NCBI GenBank assembly: GCA_028023455.1
Contig: JAQFVV010000316.1
Location: 124,001 to 188,000 of the forward strand
Origin: Epiperipatus broadwayi
Lineage: Eukaryota > Onychophora > Udeonychophora > Euonychophora > Peripatidae
Reading direction: 5' to 3'
Length of the DNA: 64,000 nt
Part shown: positions 11,936 to 23,670 of the stretch, one piece after another
Position numbering within the stretch: the first letter of the stretch is position 1
Layout: each line of letters opens with the position of its first letter
Position numbers and translations under genes: made by a program
Notes under the pieces: model-generated
Told to the model about the DNA's origin: nothing
The model's database searches: none
The model's input: only the letters and a program-made list of their open reading frames with translations

Positions 11936-13263
11936 TAAATAATCACCAATATACATATTTCGTGCTAAAACAGCATATATATGCATATTGTAACAGAAAT
12001 CCATTAACAGCTCAAATTAGTTACATTTACAAAACTGCATAGTCAAAAAAATATCAATTGTGTGTGTGTACGGTCAATTACTAGATAAAACATATGCATC
12101 ACTTAAATAGACCAGTTTAGGCAATTAAAAGAAAAAAAAACGGTCTATAGATTTTTTCTTATATAATGATATTAAGTATTTTATTAAGGAGGTATACTAT
12201 GTAAAATTGAAAACAATAAATGTATAATTCATACTATGTAAAGGAAAAAAAAGAAAAATAATCTTGATACACATTTGATTTGATTAGTTCATAAAAATAT
12301 AAAGTATTTTGTGACCCTTTCTGATTTGCCTTCTGAATAGGATTTTAAATAAATTACTTGCCTATTTTTATATTAAGTGAAATAAGCAAATCTAAATATG
12401 CTACTGAATATTGTGGATTAATAAAATTAAGAAATTTATATATCAACTTTTAAAAATCAGTAATAATATTTCTTTCTTCCTATTGCTAAGGTAAAAAAAA
12501 ACTATTTTTTTATCCTGTTCAGTTAATTATAAAATAATATAATTTAAAAGTATATCTAAAATTATTTGTTTCCACAACATGATGTGAAATAAATATTTAT
12601 CCCTGGAAGTAGTGAAGTGTTTTCAGATAAAATTGATAAAGTTGTTGTTTGGAAAACAACCATTGAATATAGCTGCAAAAAATAACAAGTGGAGTATAAA
12701 CAGGGTCTGACATAAATAACTATGGCAGTTTAGACTATTCCAAGCAAATAGGAGAAACTGCTAAATAAAAGTTTCCCATTAAATAACTTGGGCAGCCATA
12801 TCTTGCTGACTGTTTTAAACTATTTTTCAATACTCCATTTAGCATATATAAGCTATTTAACCTGCTGAAGAAGAAACTGTTAGTAGTAACAAAAACAATT
12901 AAATTAAATTATTCTAGGCCTAGTACTTTCGAGGTTTTCCCTCATATTCATGGCCAAAATAGGTTATAAACCATTGCTGTAAATGTATGCAAATGCGTAT
13001 GCAAATTAATTTGTCCATTTTCTTGAAATAGCAAAACACGTGTCACGTCTATTGATGGCATTGTTATCACTGATAATAAAATACGCCTCCTTGATCTTTC
13101 TTTTACAATCATTGGCTTCAAAGCACACTATCTTGGGATTGCAAGGTTCGAACACATGACCGGCCTGCTTCTCATGTTCGAAAAATATTGAGAAGTTATC
13201 ATTATTCTTTTTTGCTCTAATGCCCTTGTCTAGCAGAAGACTATTTGCCATGTGTGGCTAGAC
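11936..13263. other. AT-rich spacer; weak inverted repeat near 12640-12850
   Basis: Mostly low-complexity sequence. Around 12690-12840 there are short matching inverted words (ggagtat and atactcc, aaacag and ctgttt) that may be an old hairpin element. No coding signal. The minus-strand frame at 13006-13251 has no motif. Confidence 0.35.
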
Positions 13264-13960
13264 CTGTGGTTCTCAATCTTTGTACAATTGCTGAACACAT
13301 TTTACTTAATATTACTTTTCATGCAGAACACTACTAATATATAAAAATTACAAAGTAATTACTTAATATTTTATGGAGTGACTTATCAATAACATCAAAT
13401 TGTCAAAAGAAAATATAGAAATCATATGGGAAATTTAAACTTTTAAAGTATCATGTATAGGAGAGTAATAAGAAAGGAAACAAAAGTTGTCTTTTGTAGT
13501 TACATAAAGGTATTAGTTATAATTATTATTATATTTAAAAAATGATTAAAAACAAATTAAACTTGATAAACTGAAAAGTAAATTTAATGTAAAGTGTGTA
13601 TTTGATGTTTTTCACTTATTTCTGAAATATTTAGATTTCCTGCTCTAAGTTTTCAAGTCTTTCAGTTTTTTTTTTTTTATGTTGACTAATGGTGAAAAAC
13701 CTAATTCACAAGGATAAGATGTAGAAAAAAGCAATAAAACATTTATGGCTTTTTGAATATAACGGGATATTTTAAAATAAACATTTACCTGATATCTAAA
13801 TAATATACGAATTACATAACAAGTGTGTGGGCAATTCAATTATTGCTACAACAGCACAGAGCTATCTATTATTATTTCTATAATTATTTTTTTTTGTGAA
13901 ACACACGAAGCAGATTCACCGAACACCAGTGTTCTGTGAAGCATGCTTTGAGAACCACTG
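13264..13960. mobile_element. Non-autonomous hAT element (MITE)
   Basis: The left end is CTGTGGTTCTCAA and the right end, on the minus strand, is CAGTGGTTCTCAA, typical hAT-type ends. The 8-bp flanks ggctagac (13256-13263) and gactaggc (13961-13968) match at 6 of 8 positions, consistent with an aged hAT target-site duplication. About 700 bp, very AT-rich inside, with no transposase remnant. Confidence 0.75.
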
Positions 13961-13968
13961 GACTAGGC

Positions 13969-14188
13969 AAGTAAAACAACACACCAAACAAATCCACAGA
14001 GATGCAATCAGATCCAAAAATTAATGCTGAAGTTCATTAAACTAAGTCATCACCTGCTTTAATGACTGTGAGGAAAGAAATGGACTGTGTCATAAGACCT
14101 ACACAAGAACTACTAAATACCCCATCAAACATCACAAATGTCCAGGGAGGATAACTACTGGATAGAAATAAACTAAATTAGGATTTAT
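13969..14188. other. Spacer, nothing assigned
   Basis: Short non-repetitive spacer between the hAT MITE and the gypsy element, ending in the acat duplicated target (14189-14192). Confidence 0.4.
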
Positions 14189-14192
14189 ACAT

Positions 14193-15915
14193 TGCAACAG
14201 GGCAGGTATAATCAAACCCTGTTGCGATAATTTAGACAAATACGTATTCGTATACTTAACGTATTATTAAAAATATATATATATTACTTTACATACAAAA
14301 CTAAATTTTTCAAGTTATTATAATCAACAGTCATTTATGTGGTCATATTGTGTTATAGATTTACTTATTTTTAATGAAAATAAGATCATAAAAGAGAGGT
14401 ATGGGGGGTATACACATGCTCTGATTTTTTTCTTTTGCCAAACCCAGTTATACACATCGCTATGTATATGTATGAATATGTTTTGAATCATTAAACATGA
14501 AAATTCACAAAATAAAAATAAAAAACATTTTGTTTGATAAACTTTTTAAATATATACACATTAAGTCAACAAAAGAACTATAAATGTCAAGATGGAAGAC
14601 AATGATTTGCAGAACAATAAAATTGACTGATAAAAAAACCTTGGAATGTCAAGTTCTAATTAAATACTAAAAAAAGGTGTTAAAAGCTTTTACGGTGCAT
14701 TCCAATGAAGGCACAATGAATGTTAATTGAAAATGGAAAAGGAAAAAAAAAAGAAAAAAAAAGATTTAGGGGGGGGGGAGAGTCAGCATTTTTTTGAAAA
14801 GAAAGATAAATTTTATAATTAAAAAAAAAAGGAATTGATTATTATAAGTTTGGGAGTGGAAGAAAGCAGACTTTAGACTTATATATGGAAACAAGAATCC
14901 AGAAATCAACGTTATATATTGATAAAATATAGTCAGGCTGGGGTAGAAGCTTCAACGTGCGAGGTGTTCGAATTTTTCCCCTGAACGTATAGCAGCTGCC
15001 AATATCGGAGAAGGAACATCAAGCCTGGAAAATTGCCTCAATAAGTAACAATGTTGGATCGTCATAAGATATAAAAAAATGAATAAATAAATAGAATTCA
15101 GCCATGGAATCAGAAGTTTAAAAAAGTCCGTTCACCGACAAAGGACCGGAGATTTCTTTTTCACCAGGTGAATTCGATCAATTCCCCGGGGAAACGCAGG
15201 TACTTTTTTCTCTATTTGCATATATATGTAACTCTTAGTAAGCTTACTCCATGTAATTCAGAAAACTTATTTGACACAATTGTGAACTTAAAATTTCTTT
15301 TTCTTTTGCACGAAGAGTTCAAATTATTTTCCTACTGTCTTTATTAGCGTATTCATTCGTCCATAATTAAATCTTCGTTGCAAAATACATATTATAGCGT
15401 ATTTGTGTGTGTGTGGGTTTTGGTAAAGAGAGAAAAGAGCAAACCAACAAAAGGGAAACTGATAGGAATCTTTGATAAAAAAAATGATTTAACTTAAGTA
15501 AATAATATATATATATTTTTGATAGATGCGTAAATATTATTACTAATAAATATGTATAGAAATGATGAATGTTTTTTTTTTTGTGTTATGAGTTTTTTTT
15601 TTTTAAAGAAAAAAAAAGAGAGGGTTAGATCTACTGCGGGTAATTTTACCACCCGCTCTGAGAAAAGCTAGCCGCAGGCCGGGTCATTTTATCATCTTAT
15701 TACATACTTCCATATTGTCCAGTATAATTCTTACACATGGGTGAGATTGGAGTCTTTAGTTAGACATCCATAAATATACTGTGTATGATATCAAAGAAAA
15801 ATTATATATGTATAGGACTTATATTTGGTTTATACACATATATAGATATACACGTTCATACTTGCGTAAAGATGAGTATCTCCAGAAACATGGGTAAAAG
15901 GAAGGACTTGTGTCA
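14193..15915 (+). repeat. 5' LTR of the gypsy element
   Basis: A 1723-bp repeat starting TG and ending CA, nearly identical to 20729-22488 apart from substitutions and indels in A/T or G runs. Its first 36 bases form a hairpin: gcaacaggg pairs exactly with ccctgttgc. LTRs this long are at the upper end for the family. I could not assign the internal U3/R/U5 borders. Confidence 0.92.
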
Positions 15916-15916
15916 A

Positions 15917-15934
15917 TGGTGCCCAATGTGGGGC
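15917..15934 (+). promoter_or_regulatory. Primer-binding-site candidate
   Basis: tggtgcccaatgtggggc begins two bases after the terminal CA of the 5' LTR. TGG at its start would pair with a tRNA CCA end. The tRNA species is not assigned. Confidence 0.6.
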
Positions 15935-16895
15935 ATTGAAGAGAAGTAGGTCAATAAGGGAAAGAAAAAAATAAAAGAAATTAGCATGAATTTTTTTTTT
16001 GAGAAAATAAATGAATATTAAAATAAATGAATATATACATAACGTTTTTCTCAGATCATTATTGTTTTAGCTAAAAAAAAAAATTAGGAAAACGGAAGTT
16101 ATATTATATTGGCAGAGTTGGATGTAGTTAATATTGAGTTTTATAAGAAAAAAAAAACCTTTTAGGCTACATGAAAAATACCAACTGAGTGCAGAATATA
16201 AAGGCATTTTCATAAAGTAATCAGTTTAGGTTAGACTGGTTTTAAAGAACTTTCAGTTTGTTATGAATTTTTTTTTTGTAAATAATGAATGTAAATGTTT
16301 TTTTGTTCGCGATTGATTTTTTTTTTGAAAAAAAAAAAAAAAAAAGTAATACAGATATTTAAAAAAAAAAGTAAATGAGTTTTTAAGTGGTTAATCTTTA
16401 TAATTAATCCATTTTAATTAGATACAAAATAATTATTTGAGTTACTGTCACTTATTACTATAAGATGTCATAACTAAATAAAAATATTATATATATATAT
16501 ATATTAAATTAATGTTGTTTTAAAAGAAATTCGAGTAATGAATTATATTTAATTTACACCCACACAGAAGCTATGATTTTAATATATTTTACACTTTTTA
16601 CTTTTATAATCATTTTGACAATTTCTGAATTTTAAACTAACTTTGAAACAAAGGTTTTGAAATAACAATAGTCTATCTGTACTAGTTTACAAAGCGAAGT
16701 TTTATAAAAGTGGAAAACAAGAGTAAGTTGAAATAACAGTGAAATATCGATCGGTTCACAGTAAAGTTATAAATATATATACTTAAGAAATATTGAAGGC
16801 ATAAAGAGGAAGTCTGGGAAGGGGGCAGCACTGTGCTTTGGGGTTTGGAGTTTTGAAACCTACCACGTAGAAAAAAATATATATATACATCACAT
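15935..16895 (+). other. Gypsy 5' leader, poly-A/T-rich
   Basis: Untranslated leader between the primer-binding site and the first gag-like residues. It holds long A and T runs (for example near 16320-16350) and no recognisable protein. Part of the leader may be decayed N-terminal gag. Confidence 0.45.
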
Positions 16896-16929
16896 AGGGA
16901 GGATGGAGTTGATAAAAATAAAAGTATTC

Positions 16930-17345
16930 AGGGGGAAGAAGGAAGAGATGCTGGTAGATCACCTTTACAAAGATACTTTGCTTGTAATGGAACACCAGAC
17001 AAGGTGAGAACGATAATAGTGTCTTACCACCTAGAAGGGCAGGCTATGGATTGGTGGAACTCATTGCTACACCAACCGCAGACCTTTTTAGATTACAAGA
17101 CAGCCCTGGAGAGAGCTTTCTGGAGTGAAGAAAGGCAGGACAACATTAGATCCCAATTGTTAAGAGAGAAGTTTCAAGAGGATGGACCAGAAAAATATGT
17201 GCATTTTTTAGGCATCAAGTAGCCACACTCAAGACATTAGAAGCATGTAATTTGTCAGAGAAACAGATTGTGAAGAGTCTGCTAAAATCTGCCAATAAGA
17301 ATAAGATTGATGCTAGAGGAAGGAGGAGACAATCCGTCTAAAAAA
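16930..17345 (+). pseudogene. gag (capsid) remnant of the gypsy element
   Basis: gag forms the particle that packages the element RNA. The readable segment contains YFACNGTPDKVRTIIVSYHL and GQAMDWWNSLL, followed by a stretch rich in aromatic and charged residues ending near FLGHQ. This resembles the retrotransposon gag family (an LxG-A-WW type motif). A frameshift lies at about 17210-17220, after which VATLKTLEACNLSEKQIVKSL continues in another frame, and a stop follows near 17340. No convincing CCHC zinc knuckle is visible; a Cys-containing stretch (CQTCPK) just before the protease may be its remnant. Confidence 0.75.
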
Positions 17346-17462
17346 ATAGACAAGATATTGAATCAAATGGAAATAAGTGCGGAAATGAGATGAATTCGAG
17401 AGAAAAAGGAAGTAGACCAAGAAAGAGACATAATATTCAGACAGCAATCGAATTCAAAACAC

Positions 17463-18130
17463 ATGGGAAACCTAATTTGTTCATGGGAGGACCATGTACC
17501 GAGTTATGCATGCCAAACATGTCCAAAAATACAGATAGCAGCAGGACAGACCAAAGTAGAAGCACTTATTGATTCAGGGAGTCAGGTCTCTGTAATAACA
17601 GAAAGATTGTATTATAAACTCACCAGAGAACAACCAAATATACCTGTTCTACCATTGAAAGCTGTACAAGTGGCGATGGCTAACAATAGAAAGACCAAGG
17701 TTGAACCCAAACAAATGTGGCTGGATGTCAAAATCCATGGAGTAAGTTGCCCCCATGTATTCCTAATCATGAAAAATATTATTTGTGATGTCTTACTGGG
17801 AACTGACTTTTTATACAAATATAAATGCAACATGAACTATGAAAGTAGACCAGCCATGTGTAATGGGGAGGTGGTTGGATTTATAATGGATAGCATGGAT
17901 AGTTCAATAGGGGCTGTGCAAGTTGCTGATGAACACAATGATAACGATAACGAAAAAATAGACCATGCAAAGATGGCTTGGGGAGAAGGGAAAGACCATG
18001 CGAAGATGGCTTGGGGAGAAGGAAATACTAAGAAAGATACTGAAGGAATACAATCAGGTATTTTCAGACAGGCCAGGCATGATCCCAGGGTTTGAACAAA
18101 GGATTCAGATAAATGAAAACAACCATTTAA
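17463..18130 (+). pseudogene. gypsy aspartic protease and linker
   Basis: Retropepsin-like protease that would process the polyprotein. The catalytic DSG is at 17571-17579 within VEALIDSGSQVSVI, and the second strand motif is DVLLGTDFLYKY (about 17790-17820). Downstream is an in-frame 33-bp tandem duplication (17961-17993 and 17994-18026) encoding DHAKMAWGEGK twice. After about 18030 the RT-proximal linker (EYNQVFSDRPG) continues in a different frame, so there is a frameshift here. It connects directly to the RT. Confidence 0.85.
17961..18026 (+). repeat. 33-bp in-frame tandem duplication in pol
   Basis: Two adjacent 33-bp copies beginning gaccatgc, differing at three positions. The duplication keeps the reading frame and sits between protease and RT. 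Confidence 0.9.
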
Positions 18131-18164
18131 GGCAAAATCATACCCAATTCCTCATCAATATAGG

Positions 18165-18900
18165 GAGCAGGTGAAGGAGCAGATAGATCAAATGTTGGAA
18201 TGGGGTATTATATCAAAAAGCTCCTCGGCTTATTGTAACCCGATAGACGTCATCAAGAAAAAGGATAATTCTGTACAGTTATGTCTCGATGTGAGGCAAT
18301 TGAATAAAGTCACGATCCCAGATTGTAACATACCACCACCCATGCAAGAATTACTTGGGAGATTTAAAGGAAAAAATTTTTTTTCAACATTTGATCTGTC
18401 ATCAATCTATTGACAGATAAGGCTGCACCCAGAAAATCGTAAGTATACTGCCTTTAGGTATGACGGCTGCTCATATCAGTTTAACCGTATGACATTCACC
18501 CTGATTAACAGTGGGGCTGGTTTACTGCAATGTTTAGATCAGGTATTATCTGCTGAAGTCAAAAAAATAGTTACAATGTATGTGGATGATGTATTGGTGG
18601 CATCGGCTAGTGTGGAAGAACATGCCAAAGATGTGTAAATGTTTTTAAGGGAATGTTGGAATAAAGGGATCAAGGTAAACCAGAAGAAAAGTGTGCTATT
18701 TCAAGAGGAAGTTACATTTTTGGGCCACCTTATAGGATCACACGGTGTCCGGCCACACTCAGATAAAATCTCAGCCATCGAAAGTTTCCCAGTACCTAGG
18801 TCCAAGAAGCAGATACGATTCTTTTTGGGTATGTGTAACTTCTACAACTGTTTTCAGGAGCAGTTTGCTCAACATATGGAACCACTAGATTACTGAGAAA
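18165..18900 (+). pseudogene. gypsy reverse transcriptase
   Basis: RNA-directed DNA polymerase. In order: KEQIDQMLEWGIISKSSSAY (finger entry), CLDVRQLNKVTIPDC, FSTFDLSS with the first catalytic Asp (about 18388-18411), YTAFRYDGCSYQFNRM, and YVDD at 18579-18590 with the other two catalytic Asp residues. Then GIKVNQKKSVLFQEEVTFLGHLIG and the connection segment FFLGMCNFYN. Stops interrupt it at 18411-18413 and near 18636, and a frameshift lies near 18890. Motifs and order are those of Ty3/gypsy. Confidence 0.93.
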
Positions 18901-19629
18901 AGATGTAGTGTGGGAGTGGGGCAAAAAGCAAAGCCAGGCATATGAGAGGGTGAAGCAAGGGTTCATGAAACATGTAATGCTGGCTTTTCCTGATTTTGAA
19001 AAACCCTTTGTGGTGCAGAGTGACAGCAGCGGGTATGGGCTGGGAGCAACAGTATCACAGATTCAAGAGGATAGTCAGGTAAAGTGCTGTATTTCTTAAG
19101 TAGGCTGCTCAAGGGTCCAGAGCATCATTACACTGCCACAGAAAAGGAAGTTTTAGCCATCGTTTGGTCATTCCAAAAACTCCACACGTTGTTGTTGGGA
19201 TCAAAAATAATTGTGGTTACGGATCATAAGAGTTTAGAATTTATTAACCACAGTTATCTGACAAATAGTCACTTGGTGCGGTGGAGCCTATACCTCCAAG
19301 AGTATAATTATGTGGTAAAGCATTGTAAGGGGTCAGATAACATTGTAGCTGATGCTCTTAGCCGTAACCCAGTGCATTTGCCATCATGTCATCTTAAAGC
19401 TGAAAATTTATATGTGGCAGGAATAAACTTAAGGGTTAATGAGGGAGTGGAGAATGATCTTAAGAGATTGGCCCAGCATCAGAGGGAGGATGCCCAGTTA
19501 AGGCAAATAATTGCACAACTGGAAGGGAATACAAGAAAAAACGATGATGAGCCCAGAGGTTGTATCAACCAATACAAAGTTGACCAAGCTGTTCTTCAAT
19601 ACAGAACAAAAAGGGGACAGGAAAGTTAG
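18901..19629 (+). pseudogene. gypsy RNase H
   Basis: Degrades the RNA strand of the RNA-DNA hybrid. Starts after KDVVWEWGKKQSQAYERVKQ. The first catalytic Asp is in VVQSDSSGYGLGATV (about 19010-19050), Glu in YTATEKEVLAIVW (about 19130-19170), and Asp in VVTDHKSLEFI (about 19215-19245), followed by SDNIVADALSRNP. A frameshift near 19080-19090 separates the first catalytic residue from the rest, and another lies near 19620. Confidence 0.9.
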
Positions 19630-19650
19630 AGACCTGTAATATCCCAGTAA

Positions 19651-20678
19651 ATGCGGAATGCAGTGGTGACTCATGTCCACCAAATATATGGACACTATGG
19701 GGTGTGGAAAACTGAAAAGTGGCTTAGACAGTGGTTTTATTGGCCAGGCATGCATGGGACTGTCATGAGGATGATCAGCCAATGTGAACTTTGCCAGAAA
19801 ACTAAGCTTGCTAATAGGAATTATGCAGGCCCAATGAGCTCCATAATCCCAAAGAAACCATGTGAGATGATTGCGATAGATTATTATGGACCATTGCCGG
19901 CCTTTAATAGAAAAAAATATTTGTTGGTGGTGTATGATTTATTCAGTAAATTTGTGGCTGCATATCCCATGACTCAAGCAAATACCCGAAACACCATATG
20001 TCTCCTTGAAAAGGAATATTTTACGGTAATGGGAAAACGTCAAAGCATCCTCTTGGATCATGGCACACCATTTATCTCTGGAGAATGGAAAGCATGGGTT
20101 CAGAAGTCAGGGATCCAACACATACTAACATCAATTAGAAATCCACAATCGAACCCGTGTGAGTGGGTTATGTGTGAGTTGGGTAGGTTGTTTAGGAGAT
20201 ACATCACAACTAATCACCGAGGATGGCTTAAAAAGATTCAGAAATACTGAACTACATAAATTGGGCAGTTAATGAGTCCACAGGGTTCTCTCCCATGCGG
20301 CTCCAGTTTGGCAAACACACCCCTAAATTAATCAAGGCCAAAATACCAGGAACAAAGGAAATGCCAATAAATGTAGAGGAGGACCAAGAGCAGGCATATC
20401 ATACACTTGTGAAAAGGAGTTAGAAAAGAAACAAACATACACTGGAGAGGCCTCATCAGTTTAAAGTTGGTGATCTAGTCATGGTGAAAACCCCACATGT
20501 GAGCGAACCGGGGAAATTTATTAGTAAGAAATTTTGCAGATTGTATGAGGGACCTTTCCCTATTGTTAAGTGTCAGGGGGATAATGCATTCTGGGTGAAT
20601 ACTGGGCAGGAGGTAAGGGGATCATACAATGCTCGTTCCCTCAAGCCCATCCCATTACGAACAGTTCATGATATTTAG
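19651..20678 (+). pseudogene. gypsy integrase
   Basis: Inserts the cDNA into the genome. The zinc-binding HHCC region reads HVHQIYGHYG then CELCQKTK. The catalytic core has Asp in IAIDYYGPLP (about 19870-19900), Asp in ILLDHGTPFIS (about 20047-20080) and Glu in NPCEWVMCELGRLFRRY (about 20150-20205). A frameshift near 20245 and a stop near 20420 precede the C-terminal part (VGDLVMVKTP, KFCRLYEGPFPIVK, NARSLKPIP). No clear chromodomain is seen. Confidence 0.9.
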
Positions 20679-20716
20679 GAGCCATTCAAATACATAGACT
20701 GTATATAAAGGCTTCC

Positions 20717-20728
20717 GGGAGGGGGGGT
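20717..20728 (+). promoter_or_regulatory. Polypurine tract
   Basis: gggaggggggg directly precedes the 3' LTR, the expected place for the plus-strand primer. It is the most G-rich stretch in the neighbourhood. Confidence 0.85.
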
Positions 20729-22488
20729 TGCAACAGGGCAGGTATAATCAAACCCTGTTGCGATAATTTAAACAAATAGGTATTCGTATACTTAACGTAT
20801 TATTAAAATATATATATATTATTACTAACGTATTATAAAAAAATATATATATTACTTTACTAACAAAACTAAATTTTTCAAGTTAGTATAATCAACAGTC
20901 ATTTATGTGGTCATATTGTGTTATAGATTTACTTATTTTTAATGAAACTAAGATCATAAAAGAGAGGTATGGGGGGTATACACGTGCTCTGATTTTTTCT
21001 TTTGCCAAACCCAGTTATACACATCGCTATGTATATGTATGAATATGTTTTGAATCATTAAACATGAAAATTCACAAAATAAAAATAAAAAACATTTTGT
21101 TTGATAAACTTTTTAAATATATACATATTAAGTCAACAAAAGAACTATAAATGTCAAGATGGAAGACAATGATTTGCAGAACAATAAAAGTGACTTATAA
21201 AAACCTTGGAATGTCAAGTTCTAATTAAATTACTAAAAAAAGGTGTTAAAAGCTTTTACAGTGCATTCCAATGAAGGTACATGGAATCTTAATTGAAAAT
21301 GGAAAAAGGAACAATGAATGAAAAGAAAGAATTAAGAGAGGGGGGGGAATCAGCAATTTTTGATTTGAAAAGAAAGATAAATTTTATAATTAAAAAAAAA
21401 AGGAATTAATTAGTATAAGTTTGGGAGTGGAAGAAAGCAGACTTTAGACATATACGGAAACAAGAATCCAGAAATCAATGTTATATATTGATAAAATATA
21501 GTCAGGCTGGGGTAGAAGCTTCAACATGCGAGGTGTTCGAATTTTTCCCCTGAACGTATAGCAGCTGCCAATATCGGAGAAGGAACATCAAGCTCGGAAA
21601 ATTGCCTCAATAAGTAACAATGTTGGATCGTCATAAGATATAAAAAAATGAATAAATAAATAGAATTCAGCCATGGAATCAGAAGTTTAAAAAAGTCCGT
21701 TCACCGACAAAGGACCGGAGATTTCTTTTTCACCAGGTGAATTCGATCAATTCCCCGGGGACACGCAGGTACTTTTTTCTCTATTTGCATATATATGTAA
21801 CTCTTAGTAAGCTTACTCCACATAATTCAGAAAACTTATTTGACACAATTGTGAACTTAAAATTTCTTTTTCTTTTGCACAGAGAGTTCAAATTATTTTC
21901 CTACTATCTTTATTAGCGTATTCATTCGTCCATAATTAAATCTTCGTTGCAAAATACATATTATAGCGTATTTGTGTGTGTGTGGGTTTTGGTAAAGAGA
22001 GAAAAGAGCAAACCAACAAAAGGGAAACTGACAGGAATCTTTGATAAAAAAAAATGATTTAACTTAAGTAAATAATATATATACATTTTTTGATAGATGC
22101 GTAAATATTATTACTGATAAATATGTATAGAAATGATGAATGTTTTTTTTTTTTTTGTGTTATGAGTTTTTTTTTTTAAAGAAAAAAAAAGAGAGGGTTA
22201 GATCTACTGCCGGTAATTTTACCACCCGCTCTGAGAAAAGCTAGCTGCAGGCTGGGTCATTTTGACATCCTATTACATACTTCCATATTGTCCAGTATAA
22301 TTCTTACATACGGGTGAGATTGGAGTCCTTAGTTAGACATTCATAAATATACTGTGTATGATATCGAAGAAAAATTATATATGTATAGGACTTATATTTG
22401 GTTTATATGCGTATATAGATATACATGTTCATACTTGCGTAAAGACGAGTACCTCCAGAAACATAGGTAAAAGGTAGGACTCGTTTCA
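20729..22488 (+). repeat. 3' LTR of the gypsy element
   Basis: A 1760-bp repeat matching 14193-15915. The main length difference is a local duplication of the TA-rich acgtattattaaaatata segment near 20790-20860. The remaining differences are scattered substitutions and homopolymer changes, implying an insertion of moderate age. Confidence 0.92.
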
Positions 22489-22735
22489 ACATAAATATAG
22501 TAACAGAATGATCATTTGCAAAAAAACAATGGTTTCAAATGTTACACTTGGTAAGATCTTATTTTGTACATTCTACTTAGTAAAAGTTGCAAATATATTG
22601 GCAACAATTTTATATATCTATCAGCAATAAATTGTTATTAAAACAGGCAAGACTATCCATACAGTAGTGCCACCCACAGTAATCAATGGATGCCAGAAGG
22701 CTTGTACATAAAATCTCTATCTAGTGCCTACTCAT

Positions 22736-22790
22736 CCAATATCCCCAGACTAGTTTCTAGCTTGTGGCTTTTGTCAGTGAGGAGTCTTGA
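22736..22790 (-). ncRNA. Hammerhead motif remnant (F1 copy C, minus arm)
   Basis: On the minus strand: CTGACAA, GAAAC, ACTAGT and C17, with stem I pairing TCCTCA with TGGGGA. The G8 equivalent is changed to A in the CTGANGA box, so activity is not expected. The predicted site would be between 22748 and 22747 on the minus strand. Confidence 0.65.
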
Positions 22791-22851
22791 ATCTGAGATC
22801 ACTGTATCTAGATCTTAGGATCTCTTAGAAGTAGGTGCAGTGCTCTCATAT

Positions 22852-22906
22852 CCAAGGCTCCTCACTGATGAAGATCACAAGCCAGAAACTAGTCTGGGGA
22901 TATTGG
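22852..22906 (+). ncRNA. Hammerhead motif (F1 copy C, plus arm)
   Basis: Core box CTGATGA starts at 22865 and GAAAC follows. Stem III is ACTAGT with C17 at 22894. Stem I is complete: TCCTCA with TGGGGA, an internal loop, then CCAA with TTGG. Stem II is weakened because GGC has become GAT opposite GCC. The core bases are intact, so residual activity is possible but doubtful. Confidence 0.65.
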
Positions 22907-23099
22907 ATGAGTAGGTACTAGATAGGGATTTTATGCACAAGCCTTCTGGCATCCATTGATTACTCTGGCTTGCACTGAGTGGTACTACTGAATGAAGAGT
23001 TTTGCCTGTTTTAATAACAGTTATGAGCAAGCATAAGAAATGATAATCATGTGATAATAAATTGTTAAACAATTTTATTAATTTAGTTTGTATCTGCTT

Positions 23100-23300
23100 A
23101 TCAAACTCAATCCAAATGTTATGCTATTGACATTTATTATGTTATTAATATCCATAACCCTGAGAAATCATGCAATCCATCTGGAGAACATGCAGGTTAA
23201 TGGTAATAATTTGTAATTGATGATGACCGGGTGTGAATAAAATTTTCTAAAAGTAAACTTTCTATTTAGAAGGTTTGTTTGGTGCTTTAAAGTTTCATGG
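23100..23300 (-). repeat. Unclassified dispersed repeat R5
   Basis: The stretch including ctgagaaatcatgcaatcca and aaaagtaaactttct is the reverse complement of 61135-61330 with moderate divergence. No termini or coding domain identified. Confidence 0.6.
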
Positions 23301-23670
23301 TTTTTTTATATTTTTTGAAACTTGGAAAACAAATTAAAAATACTTTTGGAAGTAACTGTAATTAGATAGGTTATATATCATTATTATTACCAGAGATGTT
23401 TGATGAATATTATTGTATATATTTGAATTTAACCATTTTTTTTGAATATCAACTAATTAAAAATATTTATATTTTGTTTAACTTTCCCAAAACTGCTGTT
23501 ATATATATATATATATATATAAATTTCCCTAGTGTTTGCATGATTATACATGATCTTAAACAAATACCATGGTAAGATTTACTTCATTTTCCAGAAAAGG
23601 TCTAATAGTAATAATAAGTAATAAAGCTGTATTAGTTATTTGTCTTTTATACAAATAATTTTCAATTTAT
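23301..23670. other. AT-rich spacer
   Basis: Low-complexity A/T with a TA run at about 23500-23521. Nothing else recognised. Confidence 0.4.

Larger units (their letters stand above)
14189..22492 (+). mobile_element. Ty3/gypsy LTR retrotransposon, complete but with broken frames
   Basis: The element proper is 14193-22488 (about 8.3 kb) and is flanked by the 4-bp duplication acat at 14189-14192 and 22489-22492. It has two long LTRs, a primer-binding-site candidate after the left LTR, gag and pol remnants in the order protease, RT, RNase H, integrase (the Ty3/gypsy order), and a G-rich polypurine tract just before the right LTR. No env-like gene is visible. The frames contain many frameshifts and stops, so this copy is not autonomous. 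Confidence 0.92.
22626..23067. mobile_element. F1 palindromic element, copy C, with 12-bp TSD
   Basis: Two head-to-head partial F1 units form a palindrome of about 400 bp (22638-23055), flanked by a perfect 12-bp repeat aataaattgtta at 22626-22637 and 23056-23067. The centre lies near 22810-22840. Both arms carry the hammerhead region and end in the gttttgcctgtt or aacaggcaa signature. The right arm continues through the unit junction into ttaataacagttatgagcaag and ends near aatcatgtgat. No coding capacity. Confidence 0.9.

Noticed and set aside
12846-12880. ctgctgaagaagaaactgtta resembling a hammerhead core
   Set aside because: CTGAAGA is followed directly by AGAAAC with no stem II and no stem I.
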